Positions 26,517 through 36,084 of a stretch of 64,000 bases of DNA are shown in pieces (position 1 is the first letter of the stretch; every line of letters starts with the position of its first letter). The stretch comes from Desulfurivibrio alkaliphilus AHT 2 (GTDB lineage Bacteria > Desulfobacterota > Desulfobulbia > Desulfobulbales > Desulfurivibrionaceae), in the NCBI RefSeq assembly GCF_000092205.1, contig NC_014216.1, positions 1,178,001 through 1,242,000 of the forward strand, read 5' to 3'. The translations under genes and the position numbers were made by a program. The notes under the pieces are model-generated. The model was given only the letters and a program-made list of their open reading frames with translations. It was not told where the DNA came from and searched no databases.

Positions 26517-28080
26517 AACCCAACGCCTCCAAATTCCTGCGTATCACCGCATCAAGCTTTTCCGCCTCGGCCATCTGGCGGTAGAGGGTCTGGCTTAGTT
26601 CGGTCATTTTTTGCTCGAAGGGGATGCCGTCGTCTTCGATTTCGGCGGCGCCGACGTAGCGGCCCGGGGTCAGGACGTAGTCGTTGGCCTTGATCTCCGC
26701 CAGGGTGGCGGCTTTGCAGAAGCCGGGTTGGTCCTGGTAGGCGCCGTCCTTGGCTTCGCCGCGCCAGGCGTGGTAGGTGCGGGCGATCTCGGCGATGTCG
26801 TCGCAGGTCAGTTCCTTGTGGGTGCGGTCGATCATGGTGCCCATGTTGCGGGCGTCGATGAATAGGGTCTCACCCCGGCGGTCGCGGTGGCTGCTGTCGC
26901 TGTGGCCTTCGATCCGCTGGGCCTTCTTGTTCCTGGTGATGAACCAGAGGCAGACCGGGATCTGGGTGGTGTAGAAGAGCTGGCCGGGCATGGCGATCAT
27001 GCAGTCGATCAGGTCGTTTTCGATCAGCTTGCGGCGGATCAGGCCCTCGCCGGAGGTGTTGGTGGACATGGAGCCGTTGGCCAGGACAAAACCGGCAACA
27101 CCATTTTCCGAGAGCTTGGAGACCATGTGCAGAATCCAGGCGTAGTTGGCGTTGCCGGTGGGGGGCACTTCGTAGCCGGCCCAGCGCGGGTCGTCGGTCA
27201 GCTCGTTGGCGGCACGCCACTCCTTGAGGTTGAAGGGCGGATTGGCCATGATGAAGTCGGCCTTGAGGTCCGGGTGCTGGTCCTTGAAGAAGGTGTCGGC
27301 GGGGGCCTCGCCCAGGTTGGCGGCAATGCCCCGGATCGCCAGGTTCATTTTGGAGAGCTTGTAGGTGGTGGAGGTGTACTCCTGGCCGTAGATGGAGATA
27401 TCCTTCTTGCTGCCCCGGTGGCTTTCGACGAATTTGACCGATTGCACGAACATCCCGCCGGAGCCGCAGCAGGGGTCGTAGATCTTGCCCCGGAAAGGCT
27501 CGATCATCTCGGCGATCAGCTTGACCACGCACTTGGGGGTATAGAACTCGCCGCCGCCCTTGCCCTCGGTGGCGGCGAATTTGCCGAGGAAGTATTCGTA
27601 AACCCGGCCCACCACATCCTGCTCGTGGTCGGCGACGGTGTCGATGTTGTTGATGGAGTCGATCAGGGCCGCCAGCTTGCTGACATCCAGCCCCAGGCGG
27701 GAGAAGTAGTTGTCCGGCAGGGCGCCGCGCAGGGCCGGGTTGTTCTTCTCCACCGTGTGCAGGGCGGTGTCGATCCGCACCGCGATGTCATCCTGCTTGG
27801 CCGCTTTCCGGATGGTGGACCAGCGCGCCTCCTCGGGCAGGTAGAAGACGTTCTTCATGGTGTAGAACTCCACCATATCGACATAGTCCCCCTGGCCCTC
27901 GGCGATCAGTTCCCGCTTGCGCTGCTCGAACTTGTCGCTGACGAACTTGAGGAAGATGAGGCTGAGCACCACATGTTTGTACTCGGAGGACTCCACCGTC
28001 CCCCGCAGCCGGTCGGCGGTTTCCCAGAGGGTTTGTTCGAAGCTTTTGGTGGGTTTTTTGAGGGGTTGTTTTTTGGGCAT
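26506..28080 (-). CDS. hsdM: Type I restriction-modification N6-adenine methyltransferase subunit
   Basis: A 524-residue HsdM from MPKKQPLKKPTKSFEQTLWE. It has the N-terminal HsdM helical domain, SAM-binding motif I in YDPCCGSGGMFVQS (about 210), and catalytic motif IV NPPF in DFIMANPPFNLKEW (about 285). It methylates adenine in the target defined by HsdS. A longer start at 28122 is possible (14 more residues), and neither has a strong Shine-Dalgarno. Order on this strand is Toprim gene, hsdM, hsdS, then the ATPases and finally hsdR. Confidence 0.94.
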   Translation of the reverse strand: MPKKQPLKKPTKSFEQTLWETADRLRGTVESSEYKHVVLSLIFLKFVSDKFEQRKRELIAEGQGDYVDMVEFYTMKNVFYLPEEARWSTIRKAAKQDDIAVRIDTALHTVEKNNPALRGALPDNYFSRLGLDVSKLAALIDSINNIDTVADHEQDVVGRVYEYFLGKFAATEGKGGGEFYTPKCVVKLIAEMIEPFRGKIYDPCCGSGGMFVQSVKFVESHRGSKKDISIYGQEYTSTTYKLSKMNLAIRGIAANLGEAPADTFFKDQHPDLKADFIMANPPFNLKEWRAANELTDDPRWAGYEVPPTGNANYAWILHMVSKLSENGVAGFVLANGSMSTNTSGEGLIRRKLIENDLIDCMIAMPGQLFYTTQIPVCLWFITRNKKAQRIEGHSDSSHRDRRGETLFIDARNMGTMIDRTHKELTCDDIAEIARTYHAWRGEAKDGAYQDQPGFCKAATLAEIKANDYVLTPGRYVGAAEIEDDGIPFEQKMTELSQTLYRQMAEAEKLDAVIRRNLEALGYEG

Positions 28081-28182
28081 GGTTTGTTTTTTTTGATTGG
28101 GCAGCAAGGCCGGTTTCAGCATCTGTGTTTTACTGGTTTACGCTTCGCTCAGCCACTGAGGTCCGTCGGCTGCAGAGGAATG

Positions 28183-29727
28183 TTAGTACTCTTTCGTTCT
28201 AGGTATACAGGCGAAAGTTGATCCATCGAACATGTATTCTTGGCTCTGGTAATCGTAATTAACGGTCCGAGCTTGAAGAGCTGCCCTCAGTTCTCGCCAG
28301 ATCGGCCGTTCCGCTTGAGTATCTGCGCGGTCAGGATGGGATATCGCATACTGGGCAAGAGCACGGCCCCATTCAGCGCCTTTCAAGGATTGCTTCCGCT
28401 CTGACACTGCTTTGTATAGACTCTCGAGGTCTCGGCTGCGAGCGATGCCTGTCCAGTCTGTTTTCCGTACCGCCGCTCCGCAGAAGCCGAGCTCCTCGTC
28501 AAGCTGTGCTGCAATTTCTACGAGTTCTTCCAATGCAAAGTTCGCAAACTCGAAGTCTGGCTGGTGTGCGGCGATATATCCGACGACTCGTTCCTCCTCA
28601 ACGTGACGACGTATGGCCTTAACGTTTGCGGGAACATCGGTGTCGAACGTAATGATGCTGAAGCGCCTCAGAGCACAGTCTTCTTGCAGTCCATCACTGA
28701 GCTTCAGTGCTATGTTATCGCGTTCGCTCGCAAGGTTACCCCTTAGATTCACAAGCTCGACATTCGCCTTAGCTGGCTCCGGCATGATACTTAGGATCGC
28801 TTGATACTCAGTATCTCCTTCCACATACCAGCGAACAGCGCTGCCTGTTGCAAGGCCGAAATGAAGTGTGAGCCGCGGGCGGGAATGCGGTATATCGTCA
28901 AGTGGACGTTCCGATCCGTATACCAAGGTTCGGTCACCATGCGACCACTGACCGAATCCGCGATCCTCCTCAGGCCATACCACTTTGTGGACGCTCTCGA
29001 AGACTCGCCTAATGACCTCCGCCATGTGCCGGAACCATAATCCCGCAGCAACCGCCCCCCTTAGACGTTTTCGCCTGTCCCACCGAGCTACGCGGAGCAA
29101 TAGATAGAGGCTCCCGTTCTCATCGAGCATTGCGGCATCGAGACGCACCTTCTCATGAGCCTTTTGCCACTCCTGGGGATCAAGGCTTTCAACGAGAACC
29201 GTTGCGTTTTTTTGGTAATGGCGTAAGAGCCTGTTGTGCTCTTCTATATCAACCCCTCCGGAGCGGACTGTCCACCCTGTGATGTCAGGCCAATACAGAG
29301 GTTCCAAGCAAGTCGCCAAGTCGACGACTAGATTTGCCTCCGCAGCCGTATGGCTAATGTCTTCGAGCGAAGGCATCTGTTCGGCCAGTACGCGATTAAC
29401 AAGCTCCGGCAGCCGCTCGCAGTTCAGCGAAGCAGAGGGAGCTATGGGTAAGCTGAGCCGCTTCAGTACTCTGTGCACCGTATAGAGCCGGAATGGGTGG
29501 AACAGAATGCGACGGTCAGCAACGACTTCTTCCCCCGGCAACCAACCGCGGCGATTGAACTCACCTGGATCGCCTTCAACAACACCCGAAAGCCGAACAC
29601 CAAGGTCCCTTGCAAACTTTATGAACTGCACCTCCGTCAACGGGGCAACCTGGCGCAAACGCTGTAGTTCGGGATATCGCGTTTCTTTGAAGCTCTGAAT
29701 CTCGGAGCTGGCAGCAGTTGGTGGCAT
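28183..29727 (-). CDS. Toprim-domain protein of the type I RM locus, function unknown
   Basis: A 514-residue protein I do not recognise by name. Residues about 299-430 carry a Toprim-like pattern: VRWYVEGDTEYQAIL (Glu 303, Glu 307) and, about 55 residues on, IITFDTDVPA (Asp 362, Asp 364). This matches the E...D-x-D metal centre of OLD-family nucleases. The N-terminal 290 residues show no Walker A, so it is not a full OLD/GajA ATPase-nuclease. It sits 102 bases upstream of hsdM on the same strand, the place where RM accessory or anti-phage genes are often found. A nuclease role is inference. Confidence 0.6.
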   Translation of the reverse strand: MPPTAASSEIQSFKETRYPELQRLRQVAPLTEVQFIKFARDLGVRLSGVVEGDPGEFNRRGWLPGEEVVADRRILFHPFRLYTVHRVLKRLSLPIAPSASLNCERLPELVNRVLAEQMPSLEDISHTAAEANLVVDLATCLEPLYWPDITGWTVRSGGVDIEEHNRLLRHYQKNATVLVESLDPQEWQKAHEKVRLDAAMLDENGSLYLLLRVARWDRRKRLRGAVAAGLWFRHMAEVIRRVFESVHKVVWPEEDRGFGQWSHGDRTLVYGSERPLDDIPHSRPRLTLHFGLATGSAVRWYVEGDTEYQAILSIMPEPAKANVELVNLRGNLASERDNIALKLSDGLQEDCALRRFSIITFDTDVPANVKAIRRHVEEERVVGYIAAHQPDFEFANFALEELVEIAAQLDEELGFCGAAVRKTDWTGIARSRDLESLYKAVSERKQSLKGAEWGRALAQYAISHPDRADTQAERPIWRELRAALQARTVNYDYQSQEYMFDGSTFACIPRTKEY

Positions 29728-29855
29728 AAGGGAATTCGGTCCTGTGGGATCGCAGAGCGCTCAGCGGGGCGCTGCTTGCGGTGCTAACGTGGAAATCGCC
29801 GGTTTATCCGGTGCATATCATGGTTGGTGTCAAGTATCCCCCCCAAAAAAGACAA

Positions 29856-30464
29856 TTAATGGTCAATTCTAAAAGGATTGATCTGGCTTGATTTACTAAC
29901 TGCTATTTGCCAGATTTCTTCTCTAAGCATGGATGGAGACAAAATTGCAGGATAAACCTTTCCTTCTTCAAAATTTTGGAGCACTCTTTCACTCGGTGAA
30001 ATCCTTGTTGCTATATAACTTTCTCTATATTTCAACACGTCAATGTTGTACTTTGAAATATATGGATCTATTCTGTGTGGATAACGGTCTAGCAGCACAT
30101 CAAGCCTAATATCTGATGCTTTTTTGATCTCTAACTCGATGTCCCATATATCGCGGCTGTCTTTATAAATTTCATATATTTCATTATACTTATTAATCAA
30201 ATTTTCGTTCAATGAATTATAGTCTTTATCGGTTGCTAATAATATTTCAGTTTTCATTTCTCTTAACAATACCACAAAATCAACATAAGTTACCCCAGAA
30301 GTTACAGCAGCACGGGCCGAACGTTCGGCTCTATGTAAATCAATGATCGTGTCTGTGGTATCTTCGTCATTTGGAGCCCGTGATCCCCCATAGCTACAAC
30401 CAGACATATAAAGTAATAGCGCTATCCCAACTACACCAAACAGCAATATAGCCCATTTATTCAT
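29856..30464 (-). CDS. Putative lipoprotein, unknown function
   Basis: A 202-residue protein. An N-terminal membrane segment ends in a lipobox LYMSGC (Cys 23), so it should be lipid-modified and membrane-anchored. The body is rich in Asp/Glu/Ile and helical, with no motif I recognise. Strongly AT-rich codon use unlike the core genes marks it as part of the imported segment that continues to 37 kb. Shine-Dalgarno GAGGTTGATGAG precedes ATG. Confidence 0.65.
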   Translation of the reverse strand: MNKWAILLFGVVGIALLLYMSGCSYGGSRAPNDEDTTDTIIDLHRAERSARAAVTSGVTYVDFVVLLREMKTEILLATDKDYNSLNENLINKYNEIYEIYKDSRDIWDIELEIKKASDIRLDVLLDRYPHRIDPYISKYNIDVLKYRESYIATRISPSERVLQNFEEGKVYPAILSPSMLREEIWQIAVSKSSQINPFRIDH

Positions 30465-30593
30465 CTCATCAACCTCACATTATATCTAGAAAACTTTGCC
30501 GCTGATTCACAATTACCATATAAATCCAGGCTCATTATGGATTCCGTGGACTTGCACCCTCTCTTACCAAAATGCGAACTACTTCAGTGACAG

Positions 30594-31304
30594 CTACCTG
30601 AGGCAGGCAAGCAATCTCGATGAGTTGCTTTCTGCCCAAATTCGTAAAACTTCGAGTTGATCTTCTGTAACTAATCCAGAGGCCAACTGCAATGTCATCT
30701 GCAGCCGGAATTTTTCAAATTTCTTGACACTTGAGGGACTCAGTTCAAGCAGAACGAGCTGCCCTATCAACTCAGTTGGCTTGGCACTGCCATGCAGAAC
30801 GGCAATCACTTCCTGGTACCGCTTGGAAGCAGCATTCGGCCAGGCTGCCTTCAGTTCCTGTATGTACTCACCAACGGTTTCGACGGGGATGTTTGGAAAG
30901 GAGGGAAAAGAGGGTCTGTCAGCAAAAAATTTGTTATCGTAGCTGCGCCTCACAAGATCAGCAGGTGCTTTGTTGTCACAAGGCCCAACGATGTAAATAT
31001 CGTTTAGCGAGACGATCTGGATGTCGACGTAATAGCCAAGAAGTTTGCCATTGTTGTCCATGACGTTACCGTTGGACGCCTGGAGATGGGGCAAAGTGCC
31101 AAATTCTGCAACATACTGATTTTTTTTATCGTCAAATAACAGCCTTTGCGTCTTGGCGGGCTGAATAGCGGGATGTGCCGCTATAACTTGTTCGGCTTTC
31201 GTTTTCTCTTTAGGAACAGGAGCAAGTTTCAGGGTAATCTCAGCATCTTCGGTTTCTGCTGCAGGTATCCTTCCTTTTGATACTTTATTACGTTTGAGCG
31301 CCAT
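30594..31304 (-). CDS. Hypothetical protein of the mobile segment
   Basis: A 236-residue protein with a basic N-terminus (MALKRNKVSKGRIPAAETED), a central DNNGKLLGYYVDIQIVSLND segment and a Leu-rich C-terminus. No recognised domain. It lies 60 bases downstream of the interrupted helicase gene on the same strand and so may once have been co-transcribed with it. Phage or conjugative-element origin is plausible but unproven. Confidence 0.55.
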   Translation of the reverse strand: MALKRNKVSKGRIPAAETEDAEITLKLAPVPKEKTKAEQVIAAHPAIQPAKTQRLLFDDKKNQYVAEFGTLPHLQASNGNVMDNNGKLLGYYVDIQIVSLNDIYIVGPCDNKAPADLVRRSYDNKFFADRPSFPSFPNIPVETVGEYIQELKAAWPNAASKRYQEVIAVLHGSAKPTELIGQLVLLELSPSSVKKFEKFRLQMTLQLASGLVTEDQLEVLRIWAESNSSRLLACLR

Positions 31305-32185
31305 CGTGCTTTATCCCATTTTCTTATTGTGTTGCTATAGTTTGCTGCGCAGTCATTCAGGAGGTTAACGTAATCTCCCCGTAAGCGCCTTTCTTAACGT
31401 TTCCCTCGTTGGGAATACAGTTTGCAATAGGTCCTCCTTGTTTAACAGCCTCTCCCTGATACTCTCCTGAATTGTGCCAATTGCACAGGATGGCCAAACG
31501 GTACACTTTCGGTCCTGCCCACTGCGCTTGATCCTGCCTACGCACTGTTCAAAATCAGAAGAAGTAATCGGCAGCTCCAGGAACATCATATACCTGCAGA
31601 ACTGTAGATTAAGCCCAGCACCTCCCGACTTGGGCTGGGTGATAGCTACCTTGATCGCAGGATCATCCCGGAACTGCTCGACTCGTTTATGGTTATCAGT
31701 CGCACCGCCGTAAATCTGGATACAACCGATCTTCAGCTTATCAAGATGCGCCTTCACAGCATCGTTGGAATCCCGGTAGTTGACGTAGACCAACAGCTTC
31801 TCGTCGTGCAGCCGCTCTACCCCTGTTTCCTCAATCACTTGATTGAGCATATCCAACCCGGCAGGAACTATCTTGGGGTCAGGGACAGATAAGATCATTC
31901 GCTGCGCCCGCTGGTACAAAGCCTGTTGGGTTACAGCGTCGATCACCTGTCCAGAATCGAAAACGACCAGCAATTCTTCCACCAGCTCTTGGTAGTATCG
32001 AGCGTGTTTCCACTGCAGTTCGTATTCGAGGTTGATGTAGTTCACATCCGGGATATCCAGCACATCCTCCGCCTTCGTATCAGTGGCATAAATCATCAGG
32101 TTACTGCGAAGCAAATCGAGATTATCAAAGGTTCGAGGCTGTCCATATCGGTCCACTCTCCTCACATGGGTTATGGTAAAAGAAC

Positions 32186-33570
32186 GAGTTATTGTCAAAT
32201 CTGGTGTACGGAGTCCTCAGGCGGCCATCCGCATAGGTTGATCTGACACCTTGATTCCGTTTTTGAATTGTATGCCGGTGACGACCTCAGCCAGCCGGCG
32301 AAATCCCTTGATCTTTTTCCATCTTTTTTCAGCGCTTTGCAGCAGCTTAAAGACCATGGTCAGGGTGGTGTCCCTGGAACCGCAGTTCCGTGATCTCTTG
32401 CTGCGCAGGCGCACAGTGGCAAAGGCCGACTCGATGGGGTTGGTGGTCCTGATATGCACCCAGTGTTCGGCTGGAAAATCGTAAAAAGCCAGCAACTCGT
32501 CCCGGTCCTTGGCCAGGCACTCCATGGCCTTGGGGTATTTGTCTTCGAAACGGGCCAGCATACGATCAAAAGCCTGGCTGGCATCTTCCTTGGTCTCAGC
32601 CATCCAGATATCATGCAAATCAGCCTTGGCCTTGAGCTGAAGCTTTTTGGGCATCTTGTTCAGCACGTTGGCCGTTTTGTGAACCCAGCAGCGTTGGTGG
32701 CGGGTCTTCGGATAGACCCTGCCCAAGGCGTTCCAGAACCCCAAGGAACCATCGCCAACCGCCAACTCGGGGCCTGTGGTCAGGCCCCGAGCCCGCAGCC
32801 CGGCGAGAAGTTCATACCAGCTGTCGCTTGACTCCCGGTAGCCATCCTCCACCGCTATCAGTTCCTTGTGCCCCTGGTCGGTAACTCCAATGATCACCAG
32901 CAGGCAAAGCTTGTCATCCATGCGGACGTTGCTGTAGATGCCATCCACCCACCAGTAAACGTAGCGTTTTCCGTTCAGGTCACGTTGCCGCCATTTGGTG
33001 TGCTCGGCCAGCCATTTGGCTTTCAAGCGGGAGATGGTGTTGGCCGACAACCCCTTGGCCTGTTCCCCGAGGAGTGCGGCCAGGGCCTCCTGGTAATCGC
33101 CGGTGGAAATTCCTCGCAGGTAAAGCCAGGGCAGCAACTCATCGACACTGCGCGCCCGCTTCAGATAAGGCGGCAACAAACTGCTGTTGAACTTGAGGCC
33201 TTGGCCGCTACGATCTCGCACCTTGGGAACTTTGACCTCGACATCGCCGATTCCGGTCTGGATCGTGCGACCGGGAAGATAGCCGTTTCGGACCACTGTC
33301 CTGCGGCCATCTTCCAAGCGGCTGGAGTATTGGGCCATGAAGGCCTGTAATTCAGCTTCTACGGCCTGGGCAATCAGCATCCTGGCACCATCGCGCAAAA
33401 GGTCGGTAAGCGGGTCGGCGACATTGTTTCCTTGTTGTGAAAGAGCGGTTGGGGTAGACTTGGTCATGGCGTATCCTCCTGTGTTGGCTGTGATCGTCGT
33501 GGTGATCAATCAACCTGGATGATACGCCATTTTCCTCAGTTATCCCATACACCAGATTTGACTATAACCC
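32186..33570. mobile_element. IS256-family insertion sequence
   Basis: A 1385-bp element. Inverted ends GAGTTATTGTCAAATCTGGT (left) and GGGTTATAGTCAAATCTGGT (right, reversed) are followed by GTA on both sides. A 9-bp target duplication TAAAAGAAC lies at 32177-32185 and 33571-33579. It carries one intact transposase. The length, 8-9 bp duplication and single DDE transposase fit IS256. Confidence 0.9.
32217..33467 (-). CDS. IS256-family (mutator-type) transposase
   Basis: A 416-residue DDE transposase from MTKSTPTALSQQGNN. The conserved Transposase_mut regions are seen: RRTVVRNGYLPGR, TGIGDVEVKVPKVRDRSG, YVYWWVDGIYSNVR (first Asp), AVGDGSLGFWNAL (second Asp), RCWVHKTANVLNKMPKK, and TTNPIESAFATVRLR (catalytic Glu). 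The start at 33467 is chosen because AGGAGGATACGCC precedes it; an in-frame start at 33509 lies only 61 bases from the element end. It looks intact, so the element may be active. Confidence 0.95.
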   Translation of the reverse strand: MTKSTPTALSQQGNNVADPLTDLLRDGARMLIAQAVEAELQAFMAQYSSRLEDGRRTVVRNGYLPGRTIQTGIGDVEVKVPKVRDRSGQGLKFNSSLLPPYLKRARSVDELLPWLYLRGISTGDYQEALAALLGEQAKGLSANTISRLKAKWLAEHTKWRQRDLNGKRYVYWWVDGIYSNVRMDDKLCLLVIIGVTDQGHKELIAVEDGYRESSDSWYELLAGLRARGLTTGPELAVGDGSLGFWNALGRVYPKTRHQRCWVHKTANVLNKMPKKLQLKAKADLHDIWMAETKEDASQAFDRMLARFEDKYPKAMECLAKDRDELLAFYDFPAEHWVHIRTTNPIESAFATVRLRSKRSRNCGSRDTTLTMVFKLLQSAEKRWKKIKGFRRLAEVVTGIQFKNGIKVSDQPMRMAA

Positions 33571-34187
33571 TAAAAGAACGATGCGATGGATATATCGTCG
33601 GCGACTTCAACTTTATCAACCCATAGCATGAGGTAGGCACACTCCCGAGCGGAGTCGCGGTCATAAGAATCAACCGCTTGTCAGACAGCTCCACAAACTC
33701 CCTGATCGACTTGAAATTCTGAGTCGCCGGAGATCGCACACACGCTGCTTCGTCCACGATCAGGGTCACCCGCTTATCTCCCAACCCCGTTTTGAACCGC
33801 TCGAAATCGTTCTTCCAGACCCCAATGGAAGTCAGAATCACGTCGTTATCGAGAGAAAGTTGTTTTCGTTTTGTAGGTGTGCCCTGGTAAATTGTTATAC
33901 CGAGGTCGAAATTCTTCAACCATTGCTCCCATTGCCGGATCAGGATTGGAGGGAGCAGGATCACGATCTGATCCGTCAGGTCATCCAGCCCCCAGTGCAG
34001 GGCGATTGCAGTCGATACCGCTGTCTTGCCTGTGCCAAGGCCGTTGAAGATTCCCACCCTCTCATAGTCAACCAAGGCATCAACATCACGCTTCTGGTCT
34101 TCACGCAGTTCAAACGGAAAAGGATAAGCGTTGGTGACCTGCTCCGCAGGGTTATAATATCCCATTCTAGGTCTCGGGCTCATCAGC

Positions 34188-34703
34188 TCACCCCCCCTGC
34201 CGAAAATCAACCGGATTCACGTTGTCGGCCAGCTCGATGTAATGCTTCTTGATGTTGTCGCTGGCGATGTCGAACCAGATGTCGTGGCCGTGGATTTGGT
34301 TGATAATCGGGTCGACCTTGTTGTTCCGAAGATAATCCAGGAATTGCCGGGGCTTCATCTCCTCCGCCAGCTCTCCTAACAGCCGGTCGCCATGCGCTTG
34401 CAGGGCAGTCGCGATCGCAAGCGGCATTGACCCCAAGCTGGCCGGAAACTGGCCGGGATCGTCGCCGTAAGCCAACAGCGATTCCAATTTCTCGGCGCTG
34501 GTAAGCCACATGATATTCCAAGCGCCGGGGGCGGCGTCGAAGATCGGGTCAAGACCAATGCCGACCATTTCGCCGTCGTACAGTACAGAATATGATTCTT
34601 TAGGCTGAGAAGACCATCTTACTTTGCTTGGTCTGCAATTTGAAATTTTATCCATTTCTTGACTCGTTCGCAAAATTTGTGGGTAGATCTCTTTGTGCAC
34701 CAA
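34188..34703 (-). CDS. Hypothetical protein upstream of the split helicase
   Basis: Up to 171 residues. A likely body runs from MDKISNCRPSKVRW (34655) and contains PGAWNIMWLTSAEKLESLLA and LDYLRNNKVDPIINQIHGHD. No family is recognised. The stop lies 4 bases before the preferred helicase start, so the two are probably co-translated. The start is uncertain: 34703 would be GTG and 34655 is ATG with a weak ribosome site. Confidence 0.5.
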   Translation of the reverse strand: MVHKEIYPQILRTSQEMDKISNCRPSKVRWSSQPKESYSVLYDGEMVGIGLDPIFDAAPGAWNIMWLTSAEKLESLLAYGDDPGQFPASLGSMPLAIATALQAHGDRLLGELAEEMKPRQFLDYLRNNKVDPIINQIHGHDIWFDIASDNIKKHYIELADNVNPVDFRQGG

Positions 34704-34794
34704 TGGCTCATGAATATTTTATTATTTTTCTGGTAACCTGACCGCGCCAGCAGCGTTCCCGCAGGGTCGGATTGGCCCGCTGATGTGCAAATTT

Positions 34795-36081
34795 TTATTT
34801 TTCTATTTCTTCTTGAAGCCTTGCCCAAAAAGGTTTCAATTGTTTCTTGATGGCACTTGACCCCATAGTCTCTGCACATCTCAGCCCATAACGAATGAAG
34901 TTTCGTTGCCCAAGATGAGAATATCTCTCATAAATTTTTCTTTTATAAACGTCCTGCCTCGGCTGTCCTTTCCTTATCCTTACACGGTTGTATTTAATTC
35001 TTGTCAATTTAGCCAACCTAACACCGGACTTCATTCTTTCTGAAAATCTTGCAAGTGCGGCAGATCTGATTAACTTGTGGTGCCCATCAAAAACAAAACC
35101 TAAATATTGAAGCGGCTTGTCGCACGTAAGTTGACCTTTGACAACTCTATATTCTGATGTTTTCGTTTTGTCCGTATTGATGTTTAAATTTAACTTCTTT
35201 ATCTCTTTGTTAATCCTGTCGATTATTTCATTTTTTCTGGCAAGTGGGACAATACATAATATGTCGTCGCAATACCTCAGATAACAACCGTTTATTTCCC
35301 CCATTACGCTAGATACAATTTGATCAAACTCAACCATGTAAATATTTGACAGTAATGCACTTATTGGAGATCCTTGGGGAATTCCTTTCTGGGTATTATT
35401 GACTTCAACCAGGCCATTTTTTCTGACCACTTTCCTGAAATCTCTTGGCTCACAAACTCTTTTGTTTTTCTTTTTTGGGTTGTTTTTTGATATGGCAAAA
35501 GCTTCATAGAGTGGATCTTTATAAACTTTTGAGAATTTTGTTAAAGATTTAAAGACATTATAGTGGTCGTCAGGTAATTTTTTTAAGCCAAGAACCCTTG
35601 ACCACGATTCTTTCAAAATTGAATGATTTAAATTGTCAAAAAAACCTTCAATGTCAAAAGCAATAGCTGCACAAAACTGTCTTTCGATAATTTTATTAAA
35701 TGCATCATTTGCAAAATCTATATTGCTCTTACCTAGTTTCCTAAAAGCCATAACATTTTCTTCTACACCAATATCTTTAATAAATTTCTCATACGCCTCA
35801 TTAAGCATATAAGTGTAGTAAGTATAAATATGAGAATCTACATGCGAAGCGTATGAAACTGGTCTTTTTTTCTCCTTAATTGCCAGTGACTTCCCGTCTT
35901 CCCCTTTACGAACTTTTTTACTTTTTATTTCGTAAGCAATGAAAGGATAAAATGAATGCCGTTTCACTCTCTTCGGAGAAGTGGCTATTGCTTCAGCCTG
36001 TCTAACCCCGATAGGAAGATCAAAGTGAATGTAACCACGAGATTTATACCAAGGGTGGTCTTGAGATCGCATAAACACCAT
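34795..36081 (-). CDS. drt2: DRT2-like (UG2) antiviral reverse transcriptase
   Basis: A 428-residue stand-alone reverse transcriptase. It opens HPWYKSRGYIHFDLPI (9-24). RT block 3 is AIAFDIEGFFDNLNH (Asp 143), block 4 is QKGIPQGSPISALLSNIYM (231-249), block 5 is YLRYCDDILCI with the catalytic YCDD (270-273), block 6 is NINTDKTKT and block 7 is LQYLGFVFDG. There is no maturase X or endonuclease domain, so it is not a group II intron protein. RGY.HFD, KRPVSYASHVDSHIYTYY and the YCDD active site fit the DRT2 class, which copies its own upstream noncoding RNA into a concatemeric gene upon phage infection. The upstream region here has just such a template. The class call is from memory of the family, not from a search. 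Confidence 0.8.
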   Translation of the reverse strand: MVFMRSQDHPWYKSRGYIHFDLPIGVRQAEAIATSPKRVKRHSFYPFIAYEIKSKKVRKGEDGKSLAIKEKKRPVSYASHVDSHIYTYYTYMLNEAYEKFIKDIGVEENVMAFRKLGKSNIDFANDAFNKIIERQFCAAIAFDIEGFFDNLNHSILKESWSRVLGLKKLPDDHYNVFKSLTKFSKVYKDPLYEAFAISKNNPKKKNKRVCEPRDFRKVVRKNGLVEVNNTQKGIPQGSPISALLSNIYMVEFDQIVSSVMGEINGCYLRYCDDILCIVPLARKNEIIDRINKEIKKLNLNINTDKTKTSEYRVVKGQLTCDKPLQYLGFVFDGHHKLIRSAALARFSERMKSGVRLAKLTRIKYNRVRIRKGQPRQDVYKRKIYERYSHLGQRNFIRYGLRCAETMGSSAIKKQLKPFWARLQEEIEK

Positions 36082-36084
36082 TAT

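Larger units (their letters stand above)
31365..34183 (-). pseudogene. SNF2/SF2-type helicase gene split by the IS256-family element
   Basis: The N-terminal half (33571-34183) has FPFELREDQKRDVDALVDYE, Walker A FNGLGTGKTAVST, a Walker B-like TLIVDEAACVRSP and motif III MTATPLG. The C-terminal half (31365-32185) has LLVYVNYRDSNDAVKAHLDK, KVAITQPKSGGAGLNLQFC (motif V) and FEQCVGRIKRSGQ (motif VI). Deleting the insertion element with one copy of TAAAAGAAC gives a continuous 474-codon frame reading HRSF-TITHVRRVDRYG across the join. The start at 34183 follows GGGGGTGAGCTG. Such compact helicases are common in phages and plasmids. Confidence 0.88.

Noticed and set aside
26887-28221. A 444-codon frame on the plus strand opposite hsdM
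   Set aside because: Antisense shadow with repetitive Gly/Val/Asp composition; hsdM on the other strand has full motifs.
32186-33579. An 11-bp target duplication TAAAAGAACGA for the IS256 element
   Set aside because: The longer repeat takes in GA, the first two bases of the left inverted end; with 9 bp the ends align better and the helicase frame is restored.
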